Assembly: GCA_902794535.1 (NCBI GenBank)
Contig: CADBHQ010000020.1
Location: 1 to 64,000, forward strand
Length of the DNA: 64,000 nt
From: Fibrobacter succinogenes
GTDB taxonomy: Bacteria > Fibrobacterota > Fibrobacteria > Fibrobacterales > Fibrobacteraceae
Direction: 5' to 3'
A program made the translations under genes and the position numbers. The notes under the pieces were generated by a model. That model had not been told where the DNA came from. It saw only the letters and a list, made by a program, of their open reading frames with translations, and did not search any database. Positions 41,396-49,741 of this stretch are shown piece after piece (positions within the stretch are counted from its first letter, which is position 1; every line of letters starts with the position of its first letter).

Positions 41396-42151
41396 ATGAA
41401 GAAGTTGATTCTCATAATTCTAACGTTTGGTTTTGCCTTGTCCTTTGCACAAAAGGATTCCACTTCGACAGATTTGAGCGAAACGTCAAAGAAACGTTAT
41501 AAACGTTATGTGTATAGCACGGACACTATTGCGCCGAGGACAAACTTCTATATAAGCAATTTGACAATAAGTGATTTGATATTGCCAGCTTTTGGGGCTT
41601 TTTTATTCGATTTTACTCTTGAAAAAGAAAATTCTTACAATGGTTCATTAATATTCAATCTGACTACTCTTATGCGTTTCTCTGACATTGAAGATAATGA
41701 AGGGAATAAAGATTGGGAGGGCTTTAGAAGCGTAACAAGTTTAGGCGCAGGTTACCGTTATTATTTGGGACATTTAATTACGGTTCGTTCAAGGTCAAAA
41801 CTAAAACATAGAAATGTTCCCTTAAATAGTATTTCTCCGTACATACAAGCTATTGGGGCGCCGGTCTTTAAATTCGCAAACGACAAAAGTTATGGTAGTA
41901 AAGAAAGTAAAAGTTCAAGCTTTGACATCGGGTTTTCGACGTCGGCTTCATTAGGTTTTGTATGGAATGGTGATAATTTTTTGTGGGATATAAATCTTTT
42001 ATTTGGTTATCAGTATTGGTCGGATAAAGCACGCAATATCTTAATTTTTGATCTCAGGGAAAAGAAGGATTCAATGAATTTACACTATTTCGTCAATGGC
42101 GTGGATCCTAAAGGCTTCTATTGGGGTTTTGAAAGCCGATTTGGCTTTTAG
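41396..42151 (+). CDS. probable outer-membrane beta-barrel protein
   Basis: 251 residues from the ATG at 41396, which gives a clean signal peptide (MKKLILIILTFGFALSFA-Q); a GTG at 41375 is an alternative, and neither has a good ribosome binding site. The mature part alternates polar and hydrophobic residues and ends in GFESRFGF, a terminal aromatic residue typical of outer-membrane barrels. Base composition is more AT-rich than its neighbours (many ATA and AAT codons), which may mean later arrival. Family not recognised. Confidence 0.6.
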   Translation: MKKLILIILTFGFALSFAQKDSTSTDLSETSKKRYKRYVYSTDTIAPRTNFYISNLTISDLILPAFGAFLFDFTLEKENSYNGSLIFNLTTLMRFSDIEDNEGNKDWEGFRSVTSLGAGYRYYLGHLITVRSRSKLKHRNVPLNSISPYIQAIGAPVFKFANDKSYGSKESKSSSFDIGFSTSASLGFVWNGDNFLWDINLLFGYQYWSDKARNILIFDLREKKDSMNLHYFVNGVDPKGFYWGFESRFGF

Positions 42152-42204
42152 CTGTTTTTTTGATTTTTCTAAATTATACCCCGTACAAAGATAAGGACTC
42201 GCTT

Positions 42205-43488
42205 ATGAACATTCTCGTCGTTGGTAGCGGTGGTCGCGAACATGCCATCGCTCTTGCAGTCAAGAAGTCGCCGATGTGCGACACTCTCGTGTGCGCTCCG
42301 GGCAACCCGGGCATGGCTAACCTCGGTAAGTGCGTGCCGGTCGATGTGGCCGACCCGAAGGCCATTGCCGACCTCGCCGTTGCTGAAAAGATCGACCTCG
42401 CGATTATCGGCCCCGAAATCCCGCTCGTCGCTGGCGTGGTGGATGAATTCCGCCGTCGCGGTCTCCGCGCTTTCGGCCCGACTGCGGCTGCTGCCGCCCT
42501 CGAAGGCTCCAAGGCTTTCAGCAAGGATATCATGAAGAAGTACGGCGTGCCGACGGCAGCCTTCGAGACCTTCACCGATCTCGCCTCTGCCAAGAAGTTC
42601 CTCGCTGAACACCCGGCTCCGATCGTGGTGAAGGCGTCGGGCCTCGCTGCAGGCAAGGGCGCTATCGTCTGCATGACCGACAAGGAAGCGAACGACGCTG
42701 TCGAAGAAATGCTCGGCGACAAGGCTGTCTTTGGCGAATCCGGCAAGACGGTCGTGATTGAAGAATTCATGGACGGCGAAGAAGCCTCCATCTTCGTGGT
42801 TTGCGACGGCAAGGACTACGTGATTCTCTCCTCTGCCCAGGACCACAAGCGCGTCTTTGACGACGACAAGGGCCCGAACACCGGTGGAATGGGCGCCTAC
42901 AGCCCGGCTCCGGTTGTGACAGACGCTCTTCTCGACGAAGTCAAGAAGACTATTATTGAACCGACCCTCAAGGGCATGGCCGCCGAAGGCAAGCCTTACA
43001 CGGGCGTGCTCTACGTGGGCATCATGGTCACGAGCAAGGGTCCGAAGGTTGTGGAATACAACTGCCGCCTCGGTGACCCCGAATGCCAGATTGTGCTCCC
43101 GCTCTATGACGGCGACGTGCTCGCCTTGTTCGACGCTGCCGAAAAGGGTGAACTCGCTAAGCTCGGTGCCCCGAAGGCTCCGAAGGGCAGCTCCGCAATC
43201 GTGGTGCTTGCAAGCGCGGGTTATCCGGGCTCCTACGAAAAGGGCAAGGTCGTCACGGGTATCGAAGAAGCCGAAAAGAACGGCGCCCAGGTGCTCCATG
43301 CCGGTACCAAGATGGCTGACGGCAAGCTGGTGACTAACGGTGGCCGCGTGTTCGGCGTGGTCGGTCACGGTGCAACGCTCCAGGAAGCTTTGAACATCGC
43401 TTACGCCGCTTGCGAAAAGGTTCAGTTCGAAGGCAAGTTCTACCGCAAGGACATCGGTAAGAAGGGCCTTGCAAGACTCGCAAAATAA
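42205..43488 (+). CDS. purD: phosphoribosylamine-glycine ligase
   Basis: 427 residues from the ATG at 42205 (AAGGA upstream). It joins phosphoribosylamine and glycine with ATP in the second step of purine synthesis. Seen: the N-terminal ILVVGSGGREHAIAL, GPEIPLVAGVVDEF, the ATP-grasp region KASGLAAGKGAIV, EEFMDGEEASIF, and the metal-binding PKVVEYNCRLGDPE. Length is typical. purE follows after 12 bases, giving a purine operon. Base composition is more GC-rich than the membrane protein genes just upstream. Confidence 0.95.
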   Translation: MNILVVGSGGREHAIALAVKKSPMCDTLVCAPGNPGMANLGKCVPVDVADPKAIADLAVAEKIDLAIIGPEIPLVAGVVDEFRRRGLRAFGPTAAAAALEGSKAFSKDIMKKYGVPTAAFETFTDLASAKKFLAEHPAPIVVKASGLAAGKGAIVCMTDKEANDAVEEMLGDKAVFGESGKTVVIEEFMDGEEASIFVVCDGKDYVILSSAQDHKRVFDDDKGPNTGGMGAYSPAPVVTDALLDEVKKTIIEPTLKGMAAEGKPYTGVLYVGIMVTSKGPKVVEYNCRLGDPECQIVLPLYDGDVLALFDAAEKGELAKLGAPKAPKGSSAIVVLASAGYPGSYEKGKVVTGIEEAEKNGAQVLHAGTKMADGKLVTNGGRVFGVVGHGATLQEALNIAYAACEKVQFEGKFYRKDIGKKGLARLAK

Positions 43489-43500
43489 GGAAGATTCAAA

Positions 43501-43980
43501 ATGCAGATTAATGAAGTTCCGAATGCTAAGGTCGGTATCGTTGCGGGTAGCAAGTCCGACCAGGAAACTGTAGACAAGATTACCGCGGTGCTCGACCAGT
43601 TCGGCATCACGTGGGAATACAACATCCTCTCTGCACACCGCACCCCGAATGCGACCGCGAAGTATGCTCGCGAAGCCGCCGGGCGAGGCCTTCAGGTCCT
43701 CATCGGTGTTGCTGGCCTCGCTGCAGCCCTTCCGGGCGTGCTCGCAGGGCACACGATTCTTCCGGTCATTGGCCTGCCCTGCGCCGGCGGCCCGCTCAAC
43801 GGCGTCGATGCCCTGCACTCTATCGTGCAGATGCCCCCGGGAATCCCGGTGGCCACGGTCGGCATCGGCAACGGCAAGAATGCCGGTTTCCTCGCCGTCC
43901 ACATCGTCGCCCTCTCTGACGCAGGCGTTCGCGAAAAGCTCGTCGCTTATCGCAAGGGCCTCGGAGACATCGAAGGCTAA
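43501..43980 (+). CDS. purE: 5-(carboxyamino)imidazole ribonucleotide mutase
   Basis: 159 residues. Class I PurE moves the carboxyl group of N5-CAIR to form CAIR in purine synthesis. Seen: [16 protein letters not shown], the [16 protein letters not shown] motif, [17 protein letters not shown] and [30 protein letters not shown] (described by its parts). Length is typical. It follows purD and touches the next gene; no purK is seen nearby. Confidence 0.95.
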   Translation: MQINEVPNAKVGIVAGSKSDQETVDKITAVLDQFGITWEYNILSAHRTPNATAKYAREAAGRGLQVLIGVAGLAAALPGVLAGHTILPVIGLPCAGGPLNGVDALHSIVQMPPGIPVATVGIGNGKNAGFLAVHIVALSDAGVREKLVAYRKGLGDIEG

Positions 43981-44775
43981 TTGAGAGTGGTTAGGAATAG
44001 TACAAAGTTCAGCTTCAAGATCGCCGCACTTGTGGCGGTCTTTGTTGCTGTGTGTTTCGCGGGCGAACCGAACCTGCCGGAAGTCCAAGCCCCTTGGATG
44101 AAGGGAGAAAGGCTGACCTTCAGCCTTGGTTGGGGCATTATTACGGCTGGTTCTGCGACGCTCGAAGTTCGACCGACTTTAGACGGCAAGACTGAATTCT
44201 TGACGTTTGCAACCGGCAACAAGACCATCAACAAGATTTATCCGGTAAACGATACGGTCTACACCCGCGTGCGCAACAAGGGCTTGATGACCGAAGTGTT
44301 CCGCAAGCGTTTGCATGAGGGTACGTTCCACAATACCTCCGTGATTCGCTTTGACCGCAAGGGCGAAAAGGCCTGGCTTTCGGACACGGTGTTCACCGAT
44401 ATGCGCACTCGCAAGGTCAAACGCTCTGCCGATACGGCGGTCGCTATCCAGGGTGCAGAACACAGCATTATGTCGGCGTTTTACCTGGTGCGTACACTTC
44501 CGCTCAAAGTGGGCGAAACTTCTCGTTTCTCGGCGGTGAGCGGCAAAAAAAGGTACGAACTTAAGGTCATTGTGCATGGTCGCGAAAAGATCAAGAGCAT
44601 ATTTGGCGAAGTTCCCTGCATTAAAGTGGAACCCGTTCTCGATGGCGATGGCATTTTCGTGTCCAAAGGTCGCATTTTCATCTGGTTGACCGATGATGAA
44701 CGCCGCATTCCGGTGCTTATGGAGTGCGAAATCGCGCTTGGCTCTATCAAGGCAAAATTGCTTGAGGCCAAATAA
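43981..44775 (+). CDS. DUF3108-domain exported protein
   Basis: 264 residues if it starts at the TTG directly after the purE stop; a GTG two codons later is also possible. A signal segment (about 10-24, IAALVAVFVAVCFA-G) precedes a single DUF3108 domain, a beta-rich periplasmic fold recognised by WMKGERLTFSLGWGIITAG near the start and GRIFIWLTDDERRIPVLME near the end. Role unknown in the family. Close packing with purE suggests co-transcription without a clear functional link. Confidence 0.75.
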   Translation: MRVVRNSTKFSFKIAALVAVFVAVCFAGEPNLPEVQAPWMKGERLTFSLGWGIITAGSATLEVRPTLDGKTEFLTFATGNKTINKIYPVNDTVYTRVRNKGLMTEVFRKRLHEGTFHNTSVIRFDRKGEKAWLSDTVFTDMRTRKVKRSADTAVAIQGAEHSIMSAFYLVRTLPLKVGETSRFSAVSGKKRYELKVIVHGREKIKSIFGEVPCIKVEPVLDGDGIFVSKGRIFIWLTDDERRIPVLMECEIALGSIKAKLLEAK

Positions 44776-44890
44776 TGCCCAAAAAACCTTCGAAAAGCGT
44801 GTTTTTTGCTTTTTTTACATTAAGTTTTGTGCGATTTGCGCACTTAAAAGTTATATTCGCAAATGCGATTATATAATCTGAGGCTTTTTC

Positions 44891-45901
44891 ATGTTTAAGA
44901 AAGTACTTTTGTCTTTATGCTTGACCGCCTTCATGTCTTGGGCACAAGACGACTTTGACGAGGACGACGAAGGCTTCGTTACTGCCCCTGCCTCTGCTCA
45001 AGAAGACGGTGATGCTGCTCCGCGTGCTAAGATGGCTACAGCCGAAGACGAAGAAGAGGAAGAAGTCTATGACGTTGGTATTAACTCTGCCCAGCGCCGT
45101 GAAATGGCCGAACGCAAGAAGTTTGAAGAAGAACAGCGTCAAGACGAATATGCAAACTCTGAACGTCGTCGTGACTGGCTGCGTAACCGCTTGATTTTCC
45201 AGATTGGTATGGGTTCCCGCTACCCGATTATGGGTGAAACCGGTATGGGCATGGGTTTCGGTGCCGGTATGGAATACATTTTGCCGTTCCATGCGTCTTT
45301 GTATGGTTCCTTCGGCTTCTTGCCTGGTGGTACTGACAATGACTTCGATGAATGGAAACTTGAAGGCGGCTATGGCTACAAGGTTGGCGTTAACTACTAC
45401 CTGTTCCCCAAGAACCCGCTCCATTTAGGTGTGTCTGTTTCTTACGGTACAGTCTATTTCGACCACGATATTATTCCGGATAAGGATGGCGTTCGTGCCT
45501 TGATCAAGGTGGACGGTTTCCAGTTTGACGCTCTTATCACTTACTTGACCAATGAATGGTACTACTTGCAATTCTCTATCGGTATGTACTATGCTCCGAA
45601 ACTGGCCAAGACCCCGGAACGTTGGGATGCAACGAACCGTACGGGTGATGAAACTACTGACAACCCGAGTTTCCGCAAGCTTGAAATCGAAGTGGTGGAT
45701 AACGCAGGCTCTGTCAACTACGACTGGAGTGATGGCGAATGGGGCTCCCGCGTTGTGGACCCGAAGGGCATGAGCAAGACGGGTATCGTGTTCGGTATCG
45801 CTATCGGTTACGCTCTGCCGGAACTCTTCCCGGATGACACCGAAAAGCGCCGTCGTGAACGTGAAAAGGCTAGAGCCCGCTCTGGCGTTGCCGGTCGCTA
45901 A
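44891..45901 (+). CDS. outer-membrane-like protein with acidic N-terminus
   Basis: 336 residues. Signal peptide (about 1-18, MSWA-Q), then an acidic stretch with DDFDEDDEGF and DEEEEEVYD, a charged helix (RREMAERKKFEEEQRQDEYA) and a beta-rich region (about 98-310) with Gly/aromatic strands as in small outer-membrane barrels. The end is a basic tail (RRREREKARARSG). ATTATATAATCTGAGG upstream supplies a TATAAT -10 box and ribosome binding site. Its codons are strongly biased, suggesting high expression. The 115 bases upstream also hold a weak CAAAAAAC/GTTTTTTG stem. Confidence 0.7.
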   Translation: MFKKVLLSLCLTAFMSWAQDDFDEDDEGFVTAPASAQEDGDAAPRAKMATAEDEEEEEVYDVGINSAQRREMAERKKFEEEQRQDEYANSERRRDWLRNRLIFQIGMGSRYPIMGETGMGMGFGAGMEYILPFHASLYGSFGFLPGGTDNDFDEWKLEGGYGYKVGVNYYLFPKNPLHLGVSVSYGTVYFDHDIIPDKDGVRALIKVDGFQFDALITYLTNEWYYLQFSIGMYYAPKLAKTPERWDATNRTGDETTDNPSFRKLEIEVVDNAGSVNYDWSDGEWGSRVVDPKGMSKTGIVFGIAIGYALPELFPDDTEKRRREREKARARSGVAGR

Positions 45902-45918
45902 GACTTACATTGGCATTG

Positions 45919-45947
45919 AAAAAAGCTCCCTGCGGGGAGCTTTTTTT
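45919..45947. terminator. bidirectional Rho-independent terminator
   Basis: GCTCCC and GGGAGC pair around TGCG, extended by six A-T pairs on the outside and followed by T. It ends the gene at 44891 and, on the other strand, the tRNA-Arg transcript. Confidence 0.9.
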
Positions 45948-45948
45948 A

Positions 45949-46022
45949 TACCCTTGATGCGATTCGAACGCATGACCTTCAACTTCGGAGGCTGACACTC
46001 TATCCAACTGAGCTACAAGGGC
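45949..46022 (-). tRNA. tRNA-Arg(CCG)
   Basis: On the minus strand a cloverleaf forms: acceptor GCCCTTG/CAAGGGT (one G-T pair), D arm GCTC/GAGT, anticodon stem TCAGC/GTTGA with loop CTCCGAA (anticodon CCG), T arm ATGCG-TTCGAAT-CGCAT. The CCA end is not encoded. It reads CGG arginine codons. Confidence 0.95.
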
Positions 46023-46043
46023 GAGCGAATCAAAGATAGTAAA

Positions 46044-47354
46044 TTAAACCAACTTAACTATCAATTCATGCGGCTCGGCGTCTACCACGAGCGCGTCGTG
46101 GAATTCGCCCACGTCGGCATCGCCTTCGAGCACTTTCACGATATCATCGTTTTCCATGGAGTTGCCTTCGGTGCGTCCGTAGAAGTGGTATTCGCTTTCT
46201 TCGGCAACTTGGTCGATGATAATGCGAACGGTCTTTCCAATCATCGCCTCGGCGTGTTCGGCATCGAGTTCTTCTTGCAAATCGTTCACGGCATCGAGCC
46301 TTGCGCGGGCTTCGCTTTCATCGACAGCGGGCAAGTCCATTTCCATTACGGGCGTGCCTTCTTCGGGGCTGAATACGAATCCGCCCAAGTGATCGAACTG
46401 GATGTCTTCCAAGAGTTCCATCAGTTCTTCAAAGTCTTCGTGGGTTTCGCCGGGGAACCCGACCAGCACCGTGGTGCGCAGCGTAACGCCCGGAATGCGT
46501 TCGCGAATCTTGTGCAGAATATCGACAAGTTCTTTCTTGCGGTAGTTGCGCTTCATGTTCTTAAGCACATTGTCGCTGGCGTGCTGAATCGGCATGTCCA
46601 CGTATTTCACAAGGCGCGGCTCGTTTGCCATCAGGTCCAAAAGTTCGTCATCTACAAACATCGGGTACCAGTAAAGCGTGCGAATCCACGGAATGTTCGT
46701 GTTGTCTAGAATCGCCTTCAAAAGCTGGGCGAGCGTGCCGCCCTTCTTGCCCTTTTCGCGACCAAAGTAAGTCGTGTCTTGAGCGATGAGCGTGATTTCT
46801 TGAACGCCTTGTGCTTCAAGTTCCTTGGCTTCGGCAACAATGTCTTCGATACTGCGGGAAACTTGTTTGCCACGAATCAAGGGAATCGCACAATAGGCGC
46901 AACGGCGGTTGCAGCCTTCGGCAATTTTCAGGTAGGCGTGGTGCTTGAATCCGCCCAAGTTCATGCGCGGCAAGTTTTCTGCATCGCAAGTTTGCGGGGC
47001 AACAATGCCCATCTTCTTCAAAAGTTCGCCCGGTTTGTACGTGCCTACCCAGTAATCGACTTCGGGCAGTTCCTTCACCAACTCGTCGCCGTAGCGGCCC
47101 GAAAGGCAGCCGGAGACAATCAGTTTCTGCTTGGGCTTCTTGCCGTTAATTTGTGCGAGAATTGCGTTGATGGATTCTTCTTTGGCGGCTTCGATAAAAC
47201 CGCAGGTGTTCACCAGGATGTAGTCTGCCTTGGCAGCGGTGTCGCAGGTGGTAAAACCGGCGTGTAACATTTCTCCGACCAGGTTTTCTGCATCGACCTG
47301 GTTCTTGGCGCATCCTAGATGAACTACGAAAACTTTGGGCTTTTTAGTAGGCAT
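46044..47354 (-). CDS. rimO: ribosomal protein S12 methylthiotransferase
   Basis: 436 residues. A radical SAM enzyme that adds a methylthio group to an aspartate of ribosomal protein S12. The N-terminal UPF0004 domain has VHLGCAKNQVDAENL with further Cys in VNTCGFIEAA and VSGCLSGRYG. The radical SAM cluster is CNRRCAYCAIPLIRG. The GVTLRTTVLVGFPGETHEDF stretch and a C-terminal TRAM domain complete the family layout; HLGCAKNQVD separates RimO from MiaB. It is transcribed towards tRNA-Arg and is divergent from frr. Confidence 0.93.
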   Translation of the reverse strand: MPTKKPKVFVVHLGCAKNQVDAENLVGEMLHAGFTTCDTAAKADYILVNTCGFIEAAKEESINAILAQINGKKPKQKLIVSGCLSGRYGDELVKELPEVDYWVGTYKPGELLKKMGIVAPQTCDAENLPRMNLGGFKHHAYLKIAEGCNRRCAYCAIPLIRGKQVSRSIEDIVAEAKELEAQGVQEITLIAQDTTYFGREKGKKGGTLAQLLKAILDNTNIPWIRTLYWYPMFVDDELLDLMANEPRLVKYVDMPIQHASDNVLKNMKRNYRKKELVDILHKIRERIPGVTLRTTVLVGFPGETHEDFEELMELLEDIQFDHLGGFVFSPEEGTPVMEMDLPAVDESEARARLDAVNDLQEELDAEHAEAMIGKTVRIIIDQVAEESEYHFYGRTEGNSMENDDIVKVLEGDADVGEFHDALVVDAEPHELIVKLV

Positions 47355-47419
47355 AACGCCAAATTTAGAATTTTATCTTATAAAAATGCTCTTTTTTTTA
47401 CGTCTGTAATTTCAATTAT

Positions 47420-47425
47420 CTATAT
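47420..47425 (+). promoter_or_regulatory. probable -10 box of the frr operon
   Basis: TATATT at about 47420-47425, in ATCTATATTTCGC, lies some 50 bases before the ATG of frr. The leader contains an imperfect tandem of AACTGATAACT/AACTAAAAACT units and no good Shine-Dalgarno sequence. Confidence 0.45.
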
Positions 47426-47473
47426 TTCGCAGCTAGTAACTGATAACTAAAAACTATTAACACGCAAAGAACT

Positions 47474-48007
47474 ATGGCAGAATATACCGAAAAAATGGAC
47501 AAGGCCATCGAGGCCACCGAACGTGAATTTTCCAAGATCCGTGCTGGCCAGGCTAGCCCCGCCATCTTGAACGACGTGCGTATCGACTACTACGGTACGC
47601 CGACTCCGATTTCCCAGGTGGCTAAGGTTTCTGTGCCCGAACCGCGCATGCTGCTTGTGTCCCCGTGGGAAAAGACCATGGTCGACCCGATTGAAAAGGC
47701 TATCCTTGCCGCAAACATCGGCCTTACCCCGATGAAGGACGGCAACTGCATCCGCGTGTCGCTCCCGATTCTTACCACGGAACGCCGTCAGGAACTTGCA
47801 AAGATTGCTCGCAAGCACGCCGAAGAAGGTCGCGTGGCAATCCGTAACATCCGTCGCGATGCTAACGATTCCCTCAAGAAGAACAAGGACCTGCCCGAAG
47901 ACGAAGTCAAGAAGCAGCAGGACGAAATCCAGAAGGCTACCGACAAGGCTATCGCCAAGATTGACAGTCTTCTCGCCGAAAAGGAAGCTGACATCCTCAA
48001 GGTGTAG
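47474..48007 (+). CDS. frr: ribosome recycling factor
   Basis: 177 residues, slightly shorter than the usual 185. It splits terminated ribosomes together with EF-G. Seen: KAIEATEREFSKIRAGQASP, YYGTPTPISQVAKVSVPEPR, IGLTPMKDGNCIRVSLPILT and the closing three-helix bundle (VRIRNIRRD-type: VAIRNIRRDANDSLKKNKDL). First gene of the conserved frr-uppS-cdsA run. Confidence 0.95.
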   Translation: MAEYTEKMDKAIEATEREFSKIRAGQASPAILNDVRIDYYGTPTPISQVAKVSVPEPRMLLVSPWEKTMVDPIEKAILAANIGLTPMKDGNCIRVSLPILTTERRQELAKIARKHAEEGRVAIRNIRRDANDSLKKNKDLPEDEVKKQQDEIQKATDKAIAKIDSLLAEKEADILKV

Positions 48008-48019
48008 TCCGGGGTTTGC

Positions 48020-48730
48020 GTGGCAAATCAGCTTAGACATGTAGCGATAATTATGGATGGCAACGGGCGTTGGGCTCGTAGCCGCGGTCTCGAACGTTTT
48101 CTGGGCCACCGCAAGGGAACCCAGGCGACGATTGATGCCGTCGAAGTGGGCGTGAACCTCAAACTTGAACACATGACGTTGTATGTGTTCAGTTCTGAAA
48201 ACTGGGGCAGACCTTCTAAGGAAGTGGATTACCTGATGAACCTCCTGATTGAAATGGTGGTTAAGGAAATCCCTGACCTTATGGAGAAAAATGTAAAGCT
48301 TACGGTAATTGGAAACATGAACCGTTTGCCTGAAAAGCCCCGCGCAAGCTTGCAGTCCGCCATCGACAAGACTGCGAACAACACGGGTATGCAGTTGAAC
48401 CTTGCCATCTCTTACGGTGGCAGACAAGAAATTGTCGAAGCAACCCGCTCTATTGCCGCCCAAGTCGCATCGGGCGCTCTCAAGGTCGAAGATATCGACG
48501 AGACGCTCTTCGCTAAGAATTTGTATTTAAAAGGAGCTCCCGATCCGGATCTCGTGATTCGTACCGGGGGAGAGTTCAGGCTTTCGAATTATCTGCTTTG
48601 GCAGGCTGCCTATAGTGAGTTCTACGTGACGGATACGCTGTGGCCCGACTTTACCAAGGAAGAATTCATGAAGGCTGTCGAGTTCTTTAATACTCGAGAA
48701 AGACGTTTTGGAAAGGTGTTGCATGAGTAA
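48020..48730 (+). CDS. uppS: undecaprenyl diphosphate synthase (isoprenyl transferase)
   Basis: 236 residues from a GTG 12 bases after frr. It builds the C55 lipid carrier for peptidoglycan and surface polysaccharides from isoprenyl diphosphates. Seen: HVAIIMDGNGRWARSRGLER with the catalytic Asp, GHRKGTQATIDAVEVG, LYVFSSENWGRP, and near the end DLVIRTGGEFRLSNYLLWQAAYSE (by its parts). It overlaps cdsA by eight bases. Confidence 0.95.
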   Translation: MANQLRHVAIIMDGNGRWARSRGLERFLGHRKGTQATIDAVEVGVNLKLEHMTLYVFSSENWGRPSKEVDYLMNLLIEMVVKEIPDLMEKNVKLTVIGNMNRLPEKPRASLQSAIDKTANNTGMQLNLAISYGGRQEIVEATRSIAAQVASGALKVEDIDETLFAKNLYLKGAPDPDLVIRTGGEFRLSNYLLWQAAYSEFYVTDTLWPDFTKEEFMKAVEFFNTRERRFGKVLHE

Positions 48731-49604
48731 TCTCGCACAGCGTTTGATCACGGCCTTTATCGCGATTCCTATTGTTTTCTTTTTGCTGTGGTTCAGCGAT
48801 TATAGCCGTATTGGCCTGATGTGCTTCATGGCTGGTGTCGGTGCCTGGGAATGGGCTGGCATGGCCAGCAAAATGTATAAGGGCCCCGATACTCGTTATC
48901 TTTCTTTTGCCTCTTCTTTGGCCCTGACTTTGGCTTGGGCTCTTTCGAAGGGTGGCTATTTTGGTATGCCTGCCGTACCGTATGTGGTGGGCATGACCTT
49001 CCTTTTGATTTTTGCAATCTACATTGGTGTCGCTTACGCCAAGGTTGAAATTGACCACTTGTTCCCGTGGCTTGTAATGCAACTCGCAGCTCCGCTTTAT
49101 GTGGGTCTCTGGGGTGGCATGAACGTTCTCATGATGGGTAACGGCCAGGGCTTTGAACACTGCTATCCGTTTATCCTTGTGATGACGGGCGTGTGGCTTT
49201 GCGATACGGTGGCCTATTTCTTCGGTAAGTTTGCGGCAGGCAAGGGACCCTTCGGTCGCCATCCGTTTGCGCCGAGCATTAGCCCGAAAAAGACCTGGGA
49301 AGGTTCTATTGCCGGTTCTATTGCGACTGTTGCATGGGTGGCTTACTGGGCCAAGTGCAGTGCCGCTCTCGCATGCTTCAATGTGGAAATTGACCTTGCA
49401 AAGGCCATTGGCCTTGGCGTCTTGGTGACTGTTGCTGGCCAGGTGGGCGATCTGTTGATGTCTGCCCTTAAGCGCTGGAGCGGTACCAAGGATTCCGGCA
49501 ACCTGTTTGTCGGCCATGGTGGCGTGCTTGACCGCTGCGATTCCTTCTACCTCGCAGCCCCAGCCCTCTACCTGCTGATGGATTTCTTCCAGAAGCTTGC
49601 TTAA
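48723..49604 (+). CDS. cdsA: phosphatidate cytidylyltransferase
   Basis: 293 residues from the ATG at 48723 inside the end of uppS. It makes CDP-diacylglycerol from phosphatidate and CTP. Eight or so transmembrane helices are visible. The CDS signature is present near the C-terminus: KRWSGTKDSGNLFVGHGGVL DR with the acidic ligands, and earlier GVWLCDTVAYFFGK and HPFAPSISPKKTWEGS. Last gene of the frr-uppS-cdsA run. A CGTTGTT/AACAACG stem follows at 49627-49646, without a T-tract. Confidence 0.93.
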   Translation: MSNLAQRLITAFIAIPIVFFLLWFSDYSRIGLMCFMAGVGAWEWAGMASKMYKGPDTRYLSFASSLALTLAWALSKGGYFGMPAVPYVVGMTFLLIFAIYIGVAYAKVEIDHLFPWLVMQLAAPLYVGLWGGMNVLMMGNGQGFEHCYPFILVMTGVWLCDTVAYFFGKFAAGKGPFGRHPFAPSISPKKTWEGSIAGSIATVAWVAYWAKCSAALACFNVEIDLAKAIGLGVLVTVAGQVGDLLMSALKRWSGTKDSGNLFVGHGGVLDRCDSFYLAAPALYLLMDFFQKLA

Positions 49605-49692
49605 AATGTTTCCGAACATTTACGTTCGTTGTTTTCGCTAACAACGGATACTCTCGCGCGATTATTGCGAATGTCTTAGCCCATATATATAT

Positions 49693-49698
49693 TATAAT
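49693..49698 (+). promoter_or_regulatory. -10 box of the deacetylase gene
   Basis: TATAAT at 49693-49698, embedded in ATATATATTATAATGG, lies 43 bases before the ATG at 49742. The leader has no strong -35 box that I could name. Confidence 0.5.
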
Positions 49699-49741
49699 GG
49701 GGTAAAACATTAAAATCAATCACTAAAAAGGGTGTGAGTGT

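Noticed and set aside
42169-44088. A 639-residue open frame on the minus strand opposite purD and purE
   Set aside because: It is antisense to two clearly recognised enzymes and has no recognisable domains.
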